A stretch of 64,000 bases of DNA from Theropithecus gelada (lineage: Eukaryota > Chordata > Mammalia > Primates > Cercopithecidae), in contig NC_037670.1 of NCBI RefSeq assembly GCF_003255815.1, positions 66,185,064 to 66,249,063 on the forward strand, in the 5' to 3' direction. The translations under genes were made by a program, and so were the position numbers. The notes below the pieces were generated by a model, which searched no databases, was not told where the DNA came from, and saw only the letters and a list, made by a program, of their open reading frames with translations. Of the stretch, positions 58,346 to 64,000 are shown piece after piece; position 1 is the first letter of the stretch; each line of letters opens with the position of its first letter.

Positions 58346-59900
58346 GGAAAGAAATTTGTGAAATTACAGTTATCAGACATTGGCTAGTAACTGAGGGACA
58401 TTTTGGAGTGATAGTGCATTATACTCCGGGTGCTTCAAGAAGCAGACACCATCTCAAGATAGACATAAAGGAGATTTTGGGAAAAGTGTCTATGAAAGGT
58501 AAAGAAATAGCAGGAGAAGAGGAGAGACTTCTTACCATGATGCCACCTGACACTTGTGACATTAGAGAGGACAGGAAGGATTAGGTAGAAAGCTTCTGAT
58601 TGAAATGCAGCTTTGAAAGAGTCTTGTCCAGGTTGATAGGCAGGACTGAAGCAAATAGTGCCTGTTAGAGGAGACTCGCATCAGACAGAAATGGCCCAGT
58701 GTTGGTAGCCCTGTGTCCAGTCTTTGGCTGGAGCAGACCTGGGGAATCAGGGCCCCAGTAAGAACACAATGGCAGATCCAAAGACATTACCTTGCAGGCT
58801 GCCAGTAACCTGTGCTCCCCATGACAGGTTTTCTTGAAGATCTGAGGGTATAAATCTATGGCTACCAGAGATGGGCAGGAGGTAGGACAGGGAGTAGCTG
58901 TGGTGATTCAAATGTCTGCTGCCCACTTCTGTGACTCCTCATGACAGAATCCTGCCAGCAGCTGGAACCGACCCTCAGGGGCATTCATGGGCAGTCCATC
59001 GCTATAAGCATACAGGTCTTGCAGTTGATCCATAACTGCCTGCAGCCCAGATTCCAGCTTTCTCTCTAAATCTACTGGGCCGGGGCAAAGAGTCTCACTG
59101 CTTATTGAAGAATCTCTTTATGAGCCTCCTGCTTTGAGTGCTGGCAGATGTAATTTGTTGCCTTTATTATCTTGTAAAGATGTTAATCTCCAACCACAAC
59201 GAGGGGTTGCTTCTGTGATTGATTTTGCTTTGCTACTTGACAGGTTGAAGAGCTTGCAGAATCTCTGTGCCATGCTTGCCAAGGTTCTTGCATCTTTCAT
59301 CTGTCATAGAGAAAGTGGTAGGGATAAAATACTGCAAGCAGCGCCTTGTCAAACCCCTACTACAGGCATCCATTATGAGTCATGGGATAAAGGATAAGAG
59401 AGCAGCTAGAGGCTTCAGCATCATATATCTGAGATCTGCAGAAAGGTTTGGAATCCTCAAAACTTTCACTACGCTGTTGCCACTAAGTTGTGCTCTGCCC
59501 CCAAAATGTCCATAAAAAACAGCGAATGGGATATAGAGGTTGGATTCTGCACTTGCAGACACTTCCTGTTTTGTACCATGACCCTAGGCCAGCTCTTGTT
59601 CTTATCTGCATGTTCTGCTCACTCAGATCCATAGTTCCACCATGTGATTCTAGTTCTAGTCACTTGGTCTTCTCACAAATGGAGCTGTGGAGATGGGCGC
59701 TGGGGTGACACTGTCTCTGAAACCTATGCTCTTGATCACTGTGTCTCATCCCATTGCCTCTGCCAATGGCTGGCTGGAGCAGTGAAGGCTACGAAGCTGA
59801 CAAAATCACAATCTGTACAGAGATCCACAGACACATACAAAAAACAAAAACCGAGCACATTTAGAAATAGAGGCTTAGCAAATATATCAAAGAGTGCACT
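58346..59900. other. Unique sequence, no gene recognised
   Basis: About 1.5 kb of mixed-composition DNA. Frames at 59118-59708 on both strands overlap and show no family signature. Some of it may be decayed LTR or ERV internal sequence that I do not recognise. Confidence 0.4.
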
Positions 59901-60490
59901 TGATTCCTTTTGTTGCCATAACAAATATTCACGAATGGAGCTGCTTAAAACAACATCCAACTCACAGTCCTGTATATCAGAAGTCTGGGAGAAGCATGGC
60001 TCATCTGGGCCTCCAGGCTAAAATCCAGGTGTCAGAAGGACACTGTTTCTTTCTGGGGTCTCTGGGGATGATTCTGCCTCCAAGCTCCTGCAGGTTAGCA
60101 GAAGTCAGTTCCTTGTGGTTGTAGGATTGCGTCCCTGTTTCCTTGCTAGCTGTCAGCTGGATGTGATCTTCAGCATCCAGGTGCCACCTGTGTTCTTTGG
60201 TTTGTGGCCTTCCTCCTCCAGGTTTAAAGCCAGCAATGATGGCGAAGTCTTCAACATTTCAATTCTTTTTCCCTTCTGCCTTAATTCTTCTGCCATCTCT
60301 TCTTTTCCCAGATAGCTGGAGACAATTCTTTGTGAGGGCTTATGGATTAGGTTAGGCATACCCAGAAAATCCAGGGTAATCTCTCAATTTTAAGGGCCAT
60401 AACTTAACTCACATCTGCAAAGCCCATCTTGCTATGCACTGTGGTAATTCATACATTCTGCAGAGTGGGATGTGGGCATCTTTAGGGGGA
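59901..60490 (-). repeat. MLT1/MER-type LTR, antisense
   Basis: TTGTTGCCATAACAAATATTC, GCTGCTTAAAACAACATCCA, GGCTAAAATCCAGGTGTCAG, CTTTAGGGGGAGG and AACTTAACTCACATCTGCAA follow the antisense order of an old MaLR-like LTR (GCTGTAACAAATTACC ... CTTAAAACAACA ... CTAAAATCAAGGTGTC ... TTAATCACATCTGCAAAG). Confidence 0.65.
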
Positions 60491-61034
60491 GGAGGAGAGA
60501 GAGGGAGATGAAAGCATATACAGTTCTCGAGAACAAAAACAGGGAATTTGGAGGAGTTAGAAATGAAAATGCTGTTCCAGGTAGTGGAAATGACATAAAG
60601 ATTTAGCAACATAATTTAAACAAAAATATCCATTTTGTTACATTTGACTTGAAGACAACAGGCCCACAAGGTCCCACCTTTTCAGTCTTTTGGACCCTCG
60701 CACTTAGATTGTGACTTGAATAAAATATTAATTACTTTAACTACCAACAGGTAGATGACTCCAATAAGTGTTGTCACTGAGACAGTAAATGATGGATCTT
60801 TCTAAAGTTTTTCTAAGTTTTGTCTTCCTGCATCAAATTGGAAGGGCTTGTATGGAAATGTTAACTGAGGGAAGTTGAAGCCAATGCGCACGTATCTAGG
60901 AGAACTGAGGGAGTTAGTCAGGGTAATCTTCCTGCAGCTCGACATTTTCCAATGTTCAGCCCACATCTGGTCTTGTGGAGTCATTATCAGGGGAAAGGGC
61001 ATGCACAGAATGTGGGGCCAGAATACCTGAGTCA
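60491..61034. other. Unique sequence, nothing recognised
   Basis: No gene or repeat family recognised. Confidence 0.4.
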
Positions 61035-61165
61035 AATCTGGATGCTAGAGTTTATAGTTACGTTATCTGGAGTAAGCTACTTAGCCTACTGAGGAATTTG
61101 TTTTCTTAGCTGTAAAAAGGGGATTTTACATCTAAAAGATTATTAGAAGTCCTCAATAAACAGCA
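61035..61165 (+). repeat. MIR SINE
   Basis: GGAGTAAGCTACTTAGCCTA, TTTGTTTTCTTAGCTGTAAA, AAGGGGATTTTACATC and AGTCCTCAATAAACAGC follow MIR order to its CTCAATAAATG end. Confidence 0.6.
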
Positions 61166-62221
61166 GTATAACTTGTTGTTAAGCATCTTACACTTCTCAT
61201 ATTTTTCCAATTTTTCCTCTGGATTTTGTCCAAGTGTGTAGGCCACAGAAGTTGGTTTAGTATTCGTATCCATATAATGCATCCTTTCATAGGAAATAAT
61301 TGTCCAAGATTCCACAGAGAGTGGCCTCCAGCCTGAAAAGGATGGTGAAGGACTGCCATGGAGGAAGAGCTGAATGACTTGGGGTGTCTTACCGCAGAAG
61401 AGAAGGCCCAGGGAGTCATGGGTTGAAGCATATGAAATTGATGATATTCAACCATTTTGACTTAAAAATTGGTAATTTTATAAGACTCAACATAGTAGAT
61501 GAAAACTTTTCCAGGCATCCTGCAGCCTGTCATGGGAAACATAAACTGAGTCAGTATAGACATCAACAAAACAAGGACCTATCAATTAATTAGTGGGAAC
61601 TTGCTTGGAAACAGCCAACATAAGGAAGGATTTCAGCACAGTTAAACTGGCTAAAGATGCAATAAGGAAGGATTTCAGCACAGTTAAACTGTCTAAAGAT
61701 GCAATAAGCTATTCTCAGAGACACCATTTCCTGTCAGTGGAGATGTTCACGAATAACCTGGACTACCACATGGTAACTCAATCCTCAAATATCAGTTTTT
61801 TACTCTACAAGTTTTAAGTCCCTTCTTACCCCAAGATTTTGAATTTTAGACTTAAATAGTCTAAACAGTTATTATTTAGCATTCAAATCCAGTGCATGTG
61901 ATATGTTAATTTTTAAAGGTTATTAATAGAATGTGGAAAGTTAATTAAATATGTAATTTACCTTGTTTTACTTGGTTAGTATTTACTCCCCATCTATTTC
62001 CAAAATAGCTAAGGTAGATTATTAACCTAAAATTTAAAAGTAAGGGTAAACACAAGAGAAGAAATAGAATTCATAATCATTTTGCATTACTTAAAAGTGT
62101 ATCTCATGATTCTGTAAACTATAAAAATTATTATAGCTGATCCCTGACATGAAAGCACATTGAGCTCCTTAGTTTTCTGCTAATTTAAAAAAATGTATGT
62201 TTTAAGTATTTACTTTATTTT
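61166..62221. other. Unique AT-rich sequence
   Basis: No repeat family recognised apart from the tandem duplication at 61621-61704. Confidence 0.4.
61621..61704. repeat. 42-bp tandem duplication
   Basis: The unit beginning TAAGGAAGGATTTCAGCA at 61621-61662 is followed by a second copy at 61663-61704 with one G/T difference. Confidence 0.95.
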
Positions 62222-62345
62222 ATAGAGATAGGGTCTCCCTATGTTGCCCAGACTAGTATCACATTTCTGTCCTTAAGTGTTCCTCTCACCTAAGCCTCCA
62301 AAAATGCTGAAAATACAGGTGTGAGATACTGCGTCTGGACAAAAA
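62218..62345 (-). repeat. Alu-type left monomer, antisense
   Basis: GAGATAGGGTCTCCCTATGT, TTGCCCAGACTAGTATCACA, TAAGCCTCCAAAAATGCTGA and AATACAGGTGTGAGATACTG are an antisense Alu-type monomer, strongly diverged. Confidence 0.75.
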
Positions 62346-62599
62346 ACAAAACAAGACAAAACAAAAAACAAAAACATAACCCCAAATTTTTATTTTATAT
62401 CATTAAAATATTCAGAAGCAGCATTGCTTTCTGAAATTCTTCATTATAACTATATACTCTGCCCAGTTTAAAGGCCATTATAATGTAGAGAATATTTTAA
62501 TGAAGTACACTGTACTTGGAAAATGGAATCCACATACTGAATGACTACTAATAAGGATAAAAAGAGAATTATTTTCAAATCTCCTGACAATAAATTGGT
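62346..62599. other. A-rich then unique AT-rich sequence
   Basis: A CAAAA-type run to about 62378 and then unique sequence. Confidence 0.4.
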
Positions 62600-62860
62600 T
62601 TTGACTCCCCATTAATTTATTCAATAATTTTTAATTGCTATTAAGTCCCAGATTTACAGCACATGTGGGTAATAAAATCATGTAAAGCACGAGCGGCAAT
62701 TGTTCCTGTTAAAATCTTCATTCCCAGATTCGCTGGTTGGCAGGTTTATCAAACACTTAATCCTAGATCACATTATTTAAATAACATGAGGATTGACAAA
62801 TGTAAATTTGTGGATTGGCTTTTAATTTTTCTTACAAAGTAAAACTTAAACATTTCCAGT
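62600..62860. promoter_or_regulatory. Candidate conserved non-coding element
   Basis: A repeat-free block with homeodomain-like words (TTAATTGCTATTAAG at 62631-62645, CGGCAATTGTTCC, AAACACTTAATCC at 62751-62763 resembling an NK2 site) and retained CpGs (GCACGAGCGGCAATT, GATTCGCTGG) in AT-rich surroundings. Inferred from composition only. Confidence 0.3.
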
Positions 62861-64000
62861 AAGCCAGTCTTCCTCCTCCCAGGCCTGGCTCCCTTCTCCG
62901 CACCTGCTTACCAGGGTGACCTCAGTGTCTTGGGATCGAGCCTTTCCATAACAGCCTTCATGTAGAGACCTCCAGCCTAGACCCAGGTGGGTGCAGCAGT
63001 AATCTCACTGGCTTACTGAAGGATTCTCACCTTCCTGCAGACGAACAAGCTCTCAGAAGGCTTTCAGGCAGAGCTGGGCCCATGGTAAAGAGAGCAGCTC
63101 AGGGAGCCTGGGTCTCGCCTGAAGCGCTAATGCACTGCAGAGATCCCATTCCAAAAGACAGGGATCTGGCGGCTTTGGCCTCTCCTCAAACTCTCAGAGA
63201 TTGGGCCCCACATATGACTCTTGGCTAGGGGTGAGTGCTCTCTCTGTCTCTCTCTCTCTTTTTAACTAAACAGGAAAGAAAAAATATTAAGACATACATG
63301 AATACAGGTTAAGAGAATGGCGTATTATTCTTGGCTCTCTCTAGACTCTCTTGTTCATTTCCCATTGAACTGGGAAGAATCAGGTCAAGGAACAGGAAGT
63401 ACCAGGGCACCGGGAGCAGCATCTTCCCTGGACGTTTCTATCATAGATCATCCTGATGAGAGTTTTCTTTTGTGATAAGGAGAATGATAATAATGCCTTC
63501 TTCCTGTGAGCTAAAACCCTGGGGAGGGAGAGTATTCCATCTGCACCAACTTTGTAGATGAACAGAAGGTGGTGAGAAACATCTCAGGAGAAGGACTTAG
63601 GAAACTTTTTCATTTTTGTTTTGTGTTCTCTTCCTTTCCTAAGTTTGAAAGTTTGAAAAAATTGCCTTGAAAGGTCAATTCAACTTGACAGTCCTCTTTG
63701 ACAAAAAGAAAAATAATATTCAGCAAATTATTGCAACTATGTCGTTAAAAGTGCAAACGTATTCACATTAAGGTACACCATACCCAGATTTTAGTGTTTA
63801 CCTAGTGATTTGCGTCTGTGTTTTCTTTTTCAAGCTTTTTTTTCCCTCTTCAATTCAATTAAACAAATATCTGTTGATACTTCACAGCCCCTGGGGTGAT
63901 AGAAACATGTTTGAGATGTAGACCATTTAAAATAAGAAAGCCAGGTTAATAAGCAGTCTGGATTTAAAAAATTGAAAATATCACAGAAAGCAAGAAATAA
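62861..64000. other. Unique sequence, GC-richer to 63230, then mixed
   Basis: A (TC)n run at about 63236-63260. An L2-like antisense phrase (CAAATATCTGTTGATACTTC, 63865-63884) near the window end is too short to call firmly. No gene recognised. Confidence 0.4.

Noticed and set aside
58346..59900. Endogenous retrovirus internal region
   Set aside because: No protease, reverse transcriptase, integrase or primer-binding text could be recognised.
1..64000. tRNA, U6, 7SK, Y RNA or 5S copies
   Set aside because: I scanned for their characteristic starts and box motifs and found only the 7SL-derived text of Alus; a covariance-model search would be needed to exclude decayed copies.

Overview
This window is primate nuclear DNA, most likely human. 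The evidence is a dozen or so Alu copies (dimeric 7SL-derived SINEs restricted to primates), L1PA-type LINE-1 copies and THE1/MST/MLT1 LTRs, above a background of older L1M, L2, MIR, MER2 and MER85-like elements. There is one ambiguous base (N at 20082), at the end of an Alu poly-A run. I see no convincing protein-coding gene, structural RNA gene or CpG island. The long open frames are Alu or L1 frames read through, or chance frames. The best reading is intergenic or deep intronic sequence.

Layout. 0-24 kb is Alu-rich and moderately GC-rich (about ten Alu or Alu-monomer insertions, several with readable target-site duplications), laid over old L2, MIR and L1M pieces. It includes a close head-to-head Alu pair around a CCTT microsatellite (9.9-10.6 kb) and a GC-rich, internally repetitive patch (14.8-15.5 kb). 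24-34 kb is AT-rich and nearly Alu-free. It holds a THE1/MST-type LTR, a MER2 transposon with TA target duplication, old HAL1/L1 and L2 fragments, a 129-bp TTAA-flanked piggyBac-type MITE and a hAT remnant. 34.4-40.3 kb is an L1 cluster: a twin-primed (5'-inverted) L1 split by a nested L1PA insertion, followed by a second L1PA copy. 43.8-49.3 kb is an MLT1-type LTR next to a 5-kb old L1M whose segments run in order from 5' region to 3' end. 49.3-52 kb contains L2 pieces and the strongest candidate conserved regulatory element. 53-58 kb is an old antisense L1M carrying two Alus, a MaLR LTR and a 200-bp segment duplicated 1.5 kb away. 58-64 kb is mostly unique, with L2, LTR and MIR remnants and a second candidate regulatory element.

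Nothing here works together as a pathway. What can be read is insertion history: nesting order, target duplications, an inversion by twin priming, local tandem duplications and one templated duplication with a fold-back at its junction. Three unique stretches (28.1-28.4, 49.8-50.3 and 62.6-62.85 kb) look composition-wise like developmental enhancers, but only a multi-species alignment can decide that. Repeat family names come from recognition of consensus motifs by eye; subfamily names and exact ends are approximate.
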